From assembly GCF_020164745.1 (NCBI RefSeq), contig NZ_JAIUGV010000024.1, positions 1 to 60,397 on the forward strand: a stretch of DNA of 60,397 nt, read 5' to 3'. The DNA comes from Mesorhizobium sp. ES1-4 (GTDB lineage Bacteria; Pseudomonadota; Alphaproteobacteria; Rhizobiales; Rhizobiaceae). The position numbers were made by a program, and so were the translations under genes. Numbering within the stretch: position 1 is the stretch's first letter; each line of letters opens with the position of its first letter. Shown piece after piece: positions 50,394 to 58,332 of the stretch. The notes beneath the pieces were generated by a model. That model ran no database searches. It was given only the letters and a program-made list of their open reading frames with translations, and was not told where the DNA came from.

Positions 50394-50507
50394 CGGCTTG
50401 CTCCGTGGGGAGGGCGCCACGATGCGCCCGTCATGTCCCCACTTCGCCGCCACTTGTCGCTTCGTTACAGCGCTCACCGGTTTGTGATCGATGCGCCGAC
50501 GCCGCTT

Positions 50508-50651
50508 CCTTCTCCCTTGTGGGAGAAGGTGGATCGGCGCGTCAGCGCCGAGACGGATGAGGGGTGTTCCAGGGAACGCCAACGCCTCACTCCGCTGGAA
50601 CACCCCTCATCCGTCGCCTTCGGCGACACCTTCTCCCTCAAGGGCAGAAGG
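50508..50651. repeat. Palindromic intergenic repeat, subfamily 1 copy B
   Basis: Outer arms CCTTCTCCCTTGTGGGAGAA and CCTTCTCCCTCAAGGGCAGA... enclose GATGAGGGGTGTTCCAG and its complement CTGGAACACCCCTCATC. Same design as 20867-21066 and 57602-57789. It lies between two minus-strand genes, right after the end of the TadG-like gene. Confidence 0.8.
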
Positions 50652-50663
50652 AAGAAGGCAGCG

Positions 50664-51725
50664 TCACTGCGTCAGGGCCGTGTCCGAGGGCCGCTTGTTG
50701 AAGTCGCACTTGCCGGTGACGTTGTAGAAGAAGTCGGCGTTGCTGACCGGCGCCGGGACCGCGTTGCCGCCGTCTTCCCAGGCCTGATAGCTGGTCGCGC
50801 CGCAAGGCACGACGCTGAAGATGTCGACGGGCTGACCGGTGGCGGTCTCGGTGACGGTGCTCGCGCTCAGCCCGCTATAGAGCCGGTTGGACGTCGTCGG
50901 GTCGTTCGACAGCAGCTTTTTCGGGTTGCCCGACGGCACGTCCATCTGCAGGTAAAGGCCGCCCATCTGGCTGACGTCGATCGCCGCGCCGGCGCTGTTG
51001 GCCGGGTACATCGTATCGACGCAGTAATATTTCGTGCCGCTCGCGTCCTGCAGCTGCGTCACGCCCGTTGGCGCCTTGCCGACGGTACAGACCTGCTTCT
51101 GGACCAGGGTGGTGACGGTCTTGCCGGCTGAATCGGTGGTCAGGACGTTGACATTGGTGGTGCCGTAGCCCTTCGGGTCACCGGTCTTGCCGTAGGTGTA
51201 GTCGATCGTCATCAGCGGCTTGGCCACGGTCGCACCGAATTGCGTGCCGTAGAGCGTCATCGTCTTGTTCCAGTAGCCCGACACGCCGGTGACCTTGAAG
51301 GTGGCCGCGACCAGCGACGGCGGCTTGGCTACCGCCGCGCCGACGGTGATCGGCACGGTGTCGATCCTGGCGATCTGCATGAAAACGGTCGGCATGGCGA
51401 AACTTGCCGTGGCCTGGGCGGTGGTGGAGGTGGCAGTGGTGCCAGCCACGAAGTTGGTCAGCGTCGCGCTGCCTTGTCCGCCGTTGGCGGCGAAGGCATC
51501 CTGCAGCAGCGTCTGGCGCTGGGCCAGCGTCGAGGTGGTGTCCATCGTGGTGATCGCCAGGATCGCCGCGTCCAGCGCCTGCTGCTGGTTGGACCTGGTC
51601 TGGACCGCGCTGGTATAGTCGACCGAAAAGCCGATGACCGCGATCAGCGGCATCAGGCTCACCAAGAAGAGCGGCATCATCGACCCGCTGCGGGAATGGG
51701 CAAAGCCACGCATAACCCTGAACAT
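50664..51725 (-). CDS. TadE/TadG-like pilus assembly protein
   Basis: 353-residue protein with an N-terminal TadE/G-type segment: FAHSRSGSMMPLFLVSLMPLIAVIGFSVDYTSAVQTRSNQQQALDAAILA, meaning an RxGS-type processing region, one hydrophobic helix and the conserved DY..A...R...Q.A.DAA.LA motif (Flp pilus or TadG-like anchoring). The rest is a periplasmic beta-rich domain with five cysteines. No tad/cpa genes are nearby, so it is an orphan copy, which rhizobia often have. ATG 51725 was chosen after GGGGGTTCG. Confidence 0.87.
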   Translation of the reverse strand: MFRVMRGFAHSRSGSMMPLFLVSLMPLIAVIGFSVDYTSAVQTRSNQQQALDAAILAITTMDTTSTLAQRQTLLQDAFAANGGQGSATLTNFVAGTTATSTTAQATASFAMPTVFMQIARIDTVPITVGAAVAKPPSLVAATFKVTGVSGYWNKTMTLYGTQFGATVAKPLMTIDYTYGKTGDPKGYGTTNVNVLTTDSAGKTVTTLVQKQVCTVGKAPTGVTQLQDASGTKYYCVDTMYPANSAGAAIDVSQMGGLYLQMDVPSGNPKKLLSNDPTTSNRLYSGLSASTVTETATGQPVDIFSVVPCGATSYQAWEDGGNAVPAPVSNADFFYNVTGKCDFNKRPSDTALTQ

Positions 51726-51933
51726 TTCGAACCCCCAACAACCATTAGTGACCCTGCAATTACCATGCAGCCGACAAACCAAGGTCTAATGTGATCGATC
51801 AAAGTTTATGCATTCTTGGCCCACAGGCCGGTTTCTGCGGTTTTTTTTCCGATGTCACCGCTTTGTGAGCGGCAAGGCAGCCCTTGCGCCGCAAGCCTTG
51901 CCGCCGCTTGCCGCCCCTGCTAAAGCGCGCGGC

Positions 51934-53739
51934 ATGAGCACGCCCCTCGACCACATCCGCAATTTCTCCATCGTCGCCCATATCGACCATGGCAAATCCA
52001 CGCTTGCCGACCGCCTGATCCAGCTGACCGGCGGGCTGGAACTGCGCGACATGAAGGAGCAGGTGCTGGACTCGATGGATATCGAGCGCGAGCGCGGCAT
52101 CACCATCAAGGCGCAGACCGTGCGGCTGAAATACCGCGCCAACAATGGCGAGGACTATATCCTCAACCTGATCGACACGCCCGGCCATGTCGACTTCGCC
52201 TATGAAGTGTCGCGTTCGCTCGCCGCCTGCGAGGGCTCGCTGCTGGTGGTCGATGCAAGCCAGGGCGTCGAGGCGCAGACGCTGGCCAATGTCTACCAGG
52301 CGATCGACAACAACCACGAGATCGTCGTGGTGCTCAACAAGGTCGACCTGCCGGCCGCCGAGCCCGAGCGCATCCGCGAGCAGGTCGAGGAGGTGATCGG
52401 CATCGACGCCTCCAACGCCGTGCTGATCTCGGCCAAGACCGGGCTGGGCATTCCCGACGTGCTGGAAGCCATCGTCCACCAATTGCCGCCGCCGCGCGAG
52501 GGCGACGCGTCAGCCCCCCTGAAGGCGATGCTGGTCGACAGCTGGTACGACGCCTATCTCGGCGTCATCGTGCTGGTGCGCATCATCGACGGCGTGCTGA
52601 AGAAGGGCCAGACCATCCGCATGATGGGCACCGGGGCCAAGTACCTGGTCGAGCGCACCGGCGTGTTCACGCCCGCCCGCATCAATGTCGAGGAGCTCGG
52701 CCCCGGCGAGTTCGGTTTCTTCACCGGCTCGATCAAGGAAGTGGCCGACACCCGCGTCGGCGACACCATCACCGAGGACAAGCGCCCGACCGCGCACGCC
52801 CTGCCCGGCTTCAAGCCGGCGCAGCCGGTGGTGTTCTGCGGCCTGTTCCCGGTCGACGCCGCCGATTTCGAGGATCTGCGCGCCGCGGTTGGCAAACTGC
52901 GCCTCAACGACGCTTCTTTCTCCTATGAGATGGAGACAAGCGCCGCACTCGGCTTCGGCTATCGCTGCGGCTTCCTTGGCCTCCTGCATCTCGAAATCAT
53001 CCAGGAACGGCTGGAGCGCGAGTTCAACCTCGACCTCATCGCCACCGCGCCTTCCGTCGTCTACCGGCTGCTGCTCAATGACGGCTCGATGAAGGAGCTG
53101 CACAACCCGGCCGACATGCCCGACGTGGTGAAGATCACGGCCATCGAGGAGCCATGGATCCGCGCCACCATCCTGACCCCCGACGACTATCTCGGCGGAA
53201 TCCTGAAACTCTGCCAGGACCGGCGCGGCATCCAGGCCGACCTGTCCTATGTCGGAAAACGCGCCATGCTGACCTACGACCTGCCGCTCAACGAAGTCGT
53301 CTTCGACTTCTATGACCGGCTGAAATCGATTTCAAAAGGCTATGCCTCCTTCGACTATCACCTGACCGACTATCGCGAGGGCGACCTGGTGAAGATGTCG
53401 ATCCTGGTCAACGAGGAGCCGGTCGACGCGCTGTCGATGCTGGTGCACCGCACGGCGGCGGAAAAGCGCGGCCGGCAAATGGTCGAGAAGCTGAAGGAGC
53501 TGATCCCGCACCACCTCTTCAAGATCCCGATCCAGGCCGCGATCGGCGGCAAGGTCATCGCCCGCGAAACCATTTCCGCCCTGCGCAAGGACGTCACCGC
53601 GAAGTGCTACGGCGGCGACGTCTCGCGCAAACGCAAGCTGCTCGACAAGCAGAAAGAGGGCAAGAAGCGGATGCGCCAGTTTGGGAAAGTGGATATTCCG
53701 CAGGAGGCGTTTATCCAGGCGCTGAAGATGGGGGATTGA
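51934..53739 (+). CDS. lepA: Elongation factor 4 (LepA)
   Basis: 601-residue translational GTPase that back-translocates or remodels stalled ribosomes at the membrane. G1 AHIDHGKST, G3 DTPGHVDFAYEVS, G4 NKVDLP and G5 SAKTG are present, as is the LepA-specific C-terminal domain (KGYASFDYHLTDYREGDLVK; GGDVSRKRKLLDKQKEGKKRM). The length is normal. The ATG at 51934 gives the family start; the frame extends 42 codons upstream without homology. A perfect 11-bp hairpin follows. Confidence 0.98.
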   Translation: MSTPLDHIRNFSIVAHIDHGKSTLADRLIQLTGGLELRDMKEQVLDSMDIERERGITIKAQTVRLKYRANNGEDYILNLIDTPGHVDFAYEVSRSLAACEGSLLVVDASQGVEAQTLANVYQAIDNNHEIVVVLNKVDLPAAEPERIREQVEEVIGIDASNAVLISAKTGLGIPDVLEAIVHQLPPPREGDASAPLKAMLVDSWYDAYLGVIVLVRIIDGVLKKGQTIRMMGTGAKYLVERTGVFTPARINVEELGPGEFGFFTGSIKEVADTRVGDTITEDKRPTAHALPGFKPAQPVVFCGLFPVDAADFEDLRAAVGKLRLNDASFSYEMETSAALGFGYRCGFLGLLHLEIIQERLEREFNLDLIATAPSVVYRLLLNDGSMKELHNPADMPDVVKITAIEEPWIRATILTPDDYLGGILKLCQDRRGIQADLSYVGKRAMLTYDLPLNEVVFDFYDRLKSISKGYASFDYHLTDYREGDLVKMSILVNEEPVDALSMLVHRTAAEKRGRQMVEKLKELIPHHLFKIPIQAAIGGKVIARETISALRKDVTAKCYGGDVSRKRKLLDKQKEGKKRMRQFGKVDIPQEAFIQALKMGD

Positions 53740-53764
53740 GAAGCCGATTGGCGCGTAGCGCCAA

Positions 53765-53789
53765 GTCATCGATCCGGTGGATCGATGAC
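53765..53789. terminator. Hairpin after lepA
   Basis: GTCATCGATCC at 53765-53775 pairs exactly with GGATCGATGAC at 53779-53789 with a 3-base loop, 26 bp after the lepA stop and before the converging AT-richer operon. No T-run, but position and stability suggest a transcript end. Confidence 0.6.
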
Positions 53790-53888
53790 AGGCTTCGAAA
53801 GCGGGGGAGCTGCCGGAGGCAGCGGGCCCCCCGCCAGCGCGGCGTTGAAGCTGCGCGGTGGAGGAATAAGCATAGTCGTTGTGGACAA

Positions 53889-54692
53889 CTATGGATAAGT
53901 TGAACCCACTGCTTCACAAAGCACGGAGCAGAAGAAGCCACTCAGCTTTGAAACTTGCCTGGTCAGTGCGGTGATGGTCCCGTCATCAGCTCTTATGAGC
54001 TCTCGACTGTGATCATCCGACCTGAAGCGAATGAAGCGGCTAATGTTAGCTAAGCCTACAAAAAGCGGTCGAAACCCATTGCCGCGATCGGGATCGGTGT
54101 GGCGCGTCACTCCCTCGCTAAGGGCTAGTTCCAAAGCTCTGCCAGAGTCGCCCAAGTTGGCAAATCTCGGATTGCTTCGGAGGCTGTTCAAAACACCGAT
54201 TCCTGCGTCCGCGACGACAAACTCAAACATTCGATTCTTCGCACAGAATACGATATATCCGCTGTTCAAGTTTTGGCTGTGTTCTATAACGTTGCTGTAG
54301 AATTCGCCGATCGCCGCAGCCAGCTTCCCAGCATAATCATCGGAAAATCCGGCATTTTGCGCCGCCCGTTTCGCTCTTATCATGAAGTCAGGCCAAGCAA
54401 GCGCGTCGTTTCTAAGTTTTGCAATAGAGATAAACCCCTGTCGCCCTAGAGTAGGTTCGTACCAACAGGCTTGCGATAACGTCATATTCATTAGCAGGGT
54501 TGCGTAGGAAGTAGTAGTTAACCAGTTCTGGTCGACCACTACTTCAGGCCTGACGTGCCGCAGTTCCAATAGTGGCCCAAGCGCATCCGCATGGCTCCGA
54601 GGGAGCTCGGCTATCACCAAGCTTCCGCCTTCCGCAGCAAGGCAAATGTCACCAGCTAAATCAAAGGTAAGGGTCTCGATGGTATACCTCAC
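53889..54692 (-). CDS. GHKL (HATPase_c) ATP-binding protein, anti-sigma-like
   Basis: 267-residue soluble protein. The C-terminal half has GHKL motifs: N-box IGEFYSNVIEHS (about 127-138), G1-type FVVADAGIGVL (about 158-168) and a G2-type DRGNGFRPLF (about 203-212). There is no HisKA dimerisation helix or membrane segment, so it is not a usual sensor kinase; it looks like the kinase/anti-sigma type of partner-switching systems. The N-terminal 110 residues are unassigned. It is the last gene of an overlapping four-gene operon; the start overlaps the upstream stop by ATGA. Codon use is markedly less GC-biased than the flanks. Confidence 0.8.
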   Translation of the reverse strand: MRYTIETLTFDLAGDICLAAEGGSLVIAELPRSHADALGPLLELRHVRPEVVVDQNWLTTTSYATLLMNMTLSQACWYEPTLGRQGFISIAKLRNDALAWPDFMIRAKRAAQNAGFSDDYAGKLAAAIGEFYSNVIEHSQNLNSGYIVFCAKNRMFEFVVADAGIGVLNSLRSNPRFANLGDSGRALELALSEGVTRHTDPDRGNGFRPLFVGLANISRFIRFRSDDHSRELIRADDGTITALTRQVSKLSGFFCSVLCEAVGSTYP

Positions 54693-55831
54693 GCAGCCTT
54701 TTCTGTATTCCTATCACCACTGTAATAAGTAGAACGTAAAAAGGCGATCTGCTCAGAAACGTTGCGACTATATAAGCGATCTATATCTTCGCCACCCACA
54801 GTTGGCGAGGAAATCCATTCAAGGCGCCTGTTAGAAGATCTCTCGGCGATCTGCCGTTTCATTGTTTTTATGAACGCGGTCGTATCGATGTAAACTACTC
54901 TGCGAAAATGCTGCCTCAGAACCGGTATGACTTGGGGGTCACCGCGGACAATGATGTCCAGACTGCGTCCTGCGCCTCGCGCAAGCTCCGCCAGCCGATC
55001 AAGATGGAAATCCTTTCGGAGTTTTGTTCCAGGGCCTGTGATGAACTCGTAGGCCAACATTGAGATCTCTTCGCGCTCCGCGATAAATTTCTCCCACCGC
55101 TCAAAGTCCTTCAGCGTGCGACCATGAGAATGAAGAGCACACGGGATTCCTCCTTGCTGGAACTCCGCAAAGGTAATCGCGATACGCTTGATCGCATGCA
55201 AGTCATCGGTCCGTGGGTTATCCAGCACAACACTGAAGTTAGGCGTTGTAATCGTTGTAACACCCAACATTCTCAGTCCCTCGATCAATCGTATCCGAGC
55301 CTCTCCCAACGACCACCATGGTTCAATGAGATGGTCATGGTTGACCCCTGTCAGAACGATTTGCCCGGAGAGATCTATCCGAAATGCGCGACATAAATCT
55401 CCTCGGGTGCGGAATCTCAGTTCCCCATTCTTGAAGTCGATTAGATCAGAAAAACGTAGGGCAAAAATGCCTTGTGTCAGTGGCTGACTGCGCCTGCCCC
55501 CATGATAAACGAGGGGAATGATGTCGCCGACAAAGTATATAGGCAAATTCTGACTGCGGTGGACGTTGCTCAAATCGAAACCATCAATCTCGCGAACCTG
55601 AGAAACAAACTGTTGCGGATTGTTGCGACAGACCCGAGTGCAATGCTCGGGATCTGCGCAGCAAAAATCAAAGCAGTCAATGATGGAGGCAGCAAGAGAC
55701 AGGCCGCCGCAGGTCTCCCTGTGCGGACAAGTGGGACAACCTAGCGCCATCGTATGGTGTGCGGGATCATCAGTCAGAGATCTGACAACTGTATCGTTAC
55801 ATCTTGTGTCTAGGCGCGGGCGATTTAGCAC
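54689..55831 (-). CDS. Cysteine-rich protein of unknown function (nine N-terminal Cys)
   Basis: 380-residue soluble protein. Cysteines at 11, 32, 35, 41, 53, 57, 58, 64 and 68 form CxxCx5C and CxxxCCx5CxxxC groups (CPTCPHRETC; DCFDFCCADPEHCTRVC), which suit an Fe-S cluster or zinc sites. The rest has an alternating alpha/beta pattern compatible with a TIM-like barrel (IVLTGVNHDHLIEPWW, GVTTITTPNFSVVLDNPRTDD, IPCALHSHGRTLKDFERW, SLDIIVRGDPQVIPVL). I cannot assign it to a family with confidence. GTG start at 55831, overlapping the upstream stop by 7 bp. Confidence 0.78.
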   Translation of the reverse strand: MLNRPRLDTRCNDTVVRSLTDDPAHHTMALGCPTCPHRETCGGLSLAASIIDCFDFCCADPEHCTRVCRNNPQQFVSQVREIDGFDLSNVHRSQNLPIYFVGDIIPLVYHGGRRSQPLTQGIFALRFSDLIDFKNGELRFRTRGDLCRAFRIDLSGQIVLTGVNHDHLIEPWWSLGEARIRLIEGLRMLGVTTITTPNFSVVLDNPRTDDLHAIKRIAITFAEFQQGGIPCALHSHGRTLKDFERWEKFIAEREEISMLAYEFITGPGTKLRKDFHLDRLAELARGAGRSLDIIVRGDPQVIPVLRQHFRRVVYIDTTAFIKTMKRQIAERSSNRRLEWISSPTVGGEDIDRLYSRNVSEQIAFLRSTYYSGDRNTEKAA

Positions 55832-56172
55832 AACGAAACTTCCACCTTCTTCGATATCTTGTGCACGCGCTTAGCGATGCCATTGGCCGCGCCGCCTGAT
55901 TTGCCAATCGCAGCTACAAGATCACTCGTGGGGTTGTCGAACTTTGCTACAATACTGTTACCTCGCCGAGCATCCACTGAGCCGTTTCGCGACTCAACGA
56001 TCAGCAAGTCACCGTCTTTTACAGTGGCCCCAACTGATATCGTTGCAATGGCACAACGCGGTTCATCTGTCGGTACTTTGGTAAAAAAATCTGGCGTCGC
56101 CAGCGCAACGCGCTTGGCGTCAATGTGTTTGATTATTGTGTTTTTGGTTTTACCTAAGAATTCGGCACCCAC
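55825..56172 (-). CDS. Small basic protein of unknown function in AT-richer operon
   Basis: 115-residue soluble protein, beta-rich in pattern (RCAIATISVGATVKDGDLLIVESRNGSVDARRGNSIVAKF), with a basic C-terminal helix (SGGAANGIAKRVHKISKKVEVSLC). No family recognised. GTG start; its first base overlaps the TAG of the upstream STAS-like gene (TAGTG), and its stop overlaps the Cys-rich gene, so it is translated as part of the coupled set and probably forms a complex with its neighbours. Confidence 0.7.
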   Translation of the reverse strand: MGAEFLGKTKNTIIKHIDAKRVALATPDFFTKVPTDEPRCAIATISVGATVKDGDLLIVESRNGSVDARRGNSIVAKFDNPTSDLVAAIGKSGGAANGIAKRVHKISKKVEVSLC

Positions 56173-56744
56173 TATGCACCCCCTTCAAAGAGCGGGCGAT
56201 AGACTTTCGCTCTGCCCTGGACAAATTCGCGAATGATCCCTTTTGAAACCAAACCAGATAGACGGTTATTCCACGCTGTCGTACCTTTTGTCTTCTCAGA
56301 CTCTCCGAACTGTTCCATAAGTCTATTAGCGTCTATCTCCTTTGATCTCATAACAAGATCGAACGTCATCTTCTGTTTCGGGTCTAGAGTCCCGATTATC
56401 TCCTGAGTCAATATATTGCGATTCTCGTCGATCTGACAGCTCATAATGACATCGTTCTTCAGGGTTGCAATCACCGACAACTCATCCGCAACTAGGTTGT
56501 TTATATTGGTGACAACGGGATAGTATCTGGAGTTCCTCGTGCGCATGTACGTCTTCAATGCAAACACGGATTCACGAAGATAGCTGGCGGTAGCAACGTC
56601 AATGTTCCTAAAATCGAGGAACAAAGGGGAGGGCTCGTTAGGTTCGCCATCAACCATTTTGACAAACTCAGCGAATGCGGCCTTACCATTGATGGCACCA
56701 GATAGAATCGGCGCCCCAGCTACCTCAGCCATATCGATTCTCAT
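56172..56744 (-). CDS. STAS-like domain protein with C-terminal winged helix
   Basis: 190-residue soluble protein and first gene of the four-gene operon. Residues about 35-95 (EPSPLFLDFRNIDVATASYLRESVFALKTYM) match the pattern of STAS/DUF4325-like domains: a hydrophobic strand ending in D-F/L, then a helix after a small-residue turn, as in anti-anti-sigma factors. From about 130 on (FDLVMRSKEIDANRLMEQFGESEKTKGTTAWNNRLSGLVSKGIIREFVQGRAKVYRPLF) there is a winged-helix pattern. ATG 56744 behind AGGTGATTGA was preferred over GTG 56753. Such a sensor/regulator would be the natural partner of the GHKL ATPase. Confidence 0.75.
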   Translation of the reverse strand: MRIDMAEVAGAPILSGAINGKAAFAEFVKMVDGEPNEPSPLFLDFRNIDVATASYLRESVFALKTYMRTRNSRYYPVVTNINNLVADELSVIATLKNDVIMSCQIDENRNILTQEIIGTLDPKQKMTFDLVMRSKEIDANRLMEQFGESEKTKGTTAWNNRLSGLVSKGIIREFVQGRAKVYRPLFEGGA

Positions 56745-57061
56745 TTCAATCACCTATCTCACGTGCTTAAGATGAGATGTAGTTTGCCCACTGCCGGATG
56801 TCAAGGAGGGCTTGGTTCTTCATTGCGCGCGTCGCGCGCGATACAAGCATTCAGATGCTTTGACGGGCACGGCTTTCGCGACCGATGGCGTGCTGGCGCC
56901 TTCGGCTCGTTTCCGGTCAGGGTTCGGCAATGCTCTGCTTCGAGCTGAGGGGACGGGCGCGAAAATCAGGTATGAGCCGGCCAGCCGCCGCCCTCCGGAC
57001 AACGCCCCCTTGAGAATAACTCACCTGGGCGTATCCTTCTCCCCGAGTTGGGGGACATAAC
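56745..57061. promoter_or_regulatory. Divergent region upstream of AT-richer operon
   Basis: 317 bp between the start of the minus-strand operon and the plus-strand membrane protein. The first 60 bp are AT-richer, like the operon; GC content rises to the genome level after about 56800, placing the probable right edge of the acquired segment there. A direct repeat or attachment site was not found by eye. No gene is supported. Confidence 0.4.
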
Positions 57062-57577
57062 ATGCGCACCATCCCTCTAGACACCACCGCCTCTCTCGGC
57101 CTCGCCACCGGCGGCATCTTCGGGCTTGCCGGCACCTTCGTCGCCAGCGCTCCGCTGCGCGAAACGCTCTGGGCGATCGACGGCGTGGCTCTGGTGGCGG
57201 CGACGGCGTTGCTCACCATGAGATACCAGCGGCTGGGCAATGATTGCGTGGCCGCGGGCTTCCTGACCTTCCTGGCCGGCGAAAGCGTGCTCCTATCCGG
57301 CAATGCGGCGGGGCTCGAGGCCAGCGTGCCCAGCTATGTCGGCGGCATCTCGTTGTGGGCGGCGGCGCTGGTCATGGTCAGCGTGCCCAGCACGTTCGCA
57401 CTGTGGATGCGGTTCACTGCCTTCGTCGCCGCCGCGCTGTTCCTGGCCTCGGTGGGCATGGTGCTGTGGGGCACGCCCTTGCTGCCGACCTCGGCGCCAC
57501 TGCCGGCGGCCGGCTATCCCTTCCTGGTGGCGACCTTCGCCGGCTGGATCTGGACGCTGCTGAAGCCTGCACGGTGA
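57062..57577 (+). CDS. Hypothetical membrane protein, about five helices
   Basis: 171-residue protein made of five hydrophobic helices (SLGLATGGIFGLAGTFVASAP, LWAIDGVALVAATALLTM, CVAAGFLTFLAGESVLLSG, GISLWAAALVMVSVPSTFAL, FVAAALFLASVGMVLWG, with a final YPFLVATFAGWIWTLL). No charged motif that would tell a function is visible. The ATG follows GGGGGACATAAC. Such small integral proteins are common in rhizobia. It is monocistronic and ends at a palindromic repeat. Confidence 0.78.
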   Translation: MRTIPLDTTASLGLATGGIFGLAGTFVASAPLRETLWAIDGVALVAATALLTMRYQRLGNDCVAAGFLTFLAGESVLLSGNAAGLEASVPSYVGGISLWAAALVMVSVPSTFALWMRFTAFVAAALFLASVGMVLWGTPLLPTSAPLPAAGYPFLVATFAGWIWTLLKPAR

Positions 57578-57601
57578 GCGGGAACGGGCGCGGCGCTTCT
57601 T

Positions 57602-57789
57602 CCTTCCCCCCTTGTGGGGGAAGGTGGATCGGCGCGCAGCGCCGAGACGGATGAGGGGTGCGCCACGGAGCGCGAGGGTGGTGGTTTCGCGCCGATCTGG
57701 TGCGGTTTTGATGGTGCCGCCAAGCTGGAACACCCCTCATCCGTCTTGCCGCTTTGCGGCAATCCACCTTCTCCCACAGGGGGAGAAGG
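57602..57789. repeat. Palindromic intergenic repeat, subfamily 1 copy C
   Basis: Starts CCTTCCCCCCTTGTGGGGGA and ends with CCACCTTCTCCCACAGGGGG; the inner arms are GATGAGGGGTG and CACCCCTCATC. The left half shares GGATCGGCGC...GCGCCGAGACGGATGAGGGGTG with copy B. It follows the small membrane-protein gene and precedes the RiPP-like peptide gene. Confidence 0.8.
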
Positions 57790-57886
57790 AAGGACGCTCT
57801 TCGCCAGTCGGTCCGCGCGTCCGCATTGACATCGCAGGAATAGCGGCGCCTTTGGACTCGGCCATTGGGGGCCAGGGGGACTATCC

Positions 57887-57982
57887 ATGAAAAAGACCTA
57901 TGCAAAGCCGACGCTGGACAGGCGCGAGAGACTTTCGGCCGTGACGGCCATCGCCTGTCCGGTATCGCAACCCTGCAGATAG
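57887..57982 (+). CDS. RiPP-precursor-like peptide, 31 residues
   Basis: Short gene with a good ribosome site (CAGGGGGA) 6 bases before the ATG. The peptide begins MKKTYAKPTLDRRERLSAVTA and ends in a Cys/Ser/Pro-containing tail (IACPVSQPCR). Y5-x2-P8-x-L10 followed by a Thr near residue 20 resembles the leader pattern of lasso-type RiPP precursors (YxxPxL...T). Similar short peptides in rhizobia are annotated as putative RiPP precursors. No maturation genes (B1, B2, asparagine synthase-like C) are nearby, so its role is open. Confidence 0.6.
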   Translation: MKKTYAKPTLDRRERLSAVTAIACPVSQPCR

Positions 57983-58243
57983 CTTCCGCTTCAAGGCCCG
58001 CGCCGGCGCTGAACGGCGTCTTTTCCGGCCTGTCGCCGATGGCGCTGCCAAGTCTCGCGCGAAGGATGGTATGAATTCGTACCAATCGCCGGGCTTGGTT
58101 GATCGCGCGGCACGGGGCGGGTACATAAATCGGGCGGCGGACCTTTATAAGGTCGCTGGTGGCCGGCGCGGGGCTCAGGCAATTGTCTCACCGGCATGCG
58201 CGCCGGCCATTTTCCCCTGAGAACGTCGGCGCTGCCCCTCACC
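57983..58243. other. Intergenic stretch with short dyads
   Basis: Contains GGTATGAATTCGTACC at about 58067-58082, an almost perfect dyad that could be an operator, and GACCTT-TAT-AAGGTC at about 58139-58153. No coding frame is supported. No tRNA fold could be made out. Confidence 0.35.
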
Positions 58244-58316
58244 TGTCTGCCCACCCTTCGCAGCAGTTGCGGAAGGGGGCCTTTCCTCCCCCCCGTCGAT
58301 CGGGGGAGAGGAACCC
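58244..58316. repeat. Degenerate palindromic repeat fragment
   Basis: CACCCTTCGCAGCAGTTGCG and CTCCCCCCCGTCGATCGGGG, followed by GAGAGGAACC, form nested hairpins next to the stop of the binding-protein gene. It resembles one half of the intergenic repeats of this window and may end that transcript. Confidence 0.45.
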
Positions 58317-58332
58317 GAGGCTGGCGAAGCCC

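Noticed and set aside
48825..51131. 768-codon plus-strand frame
   Set aside because: Crosses four minus-strand genes and a repeat element; no coding features.
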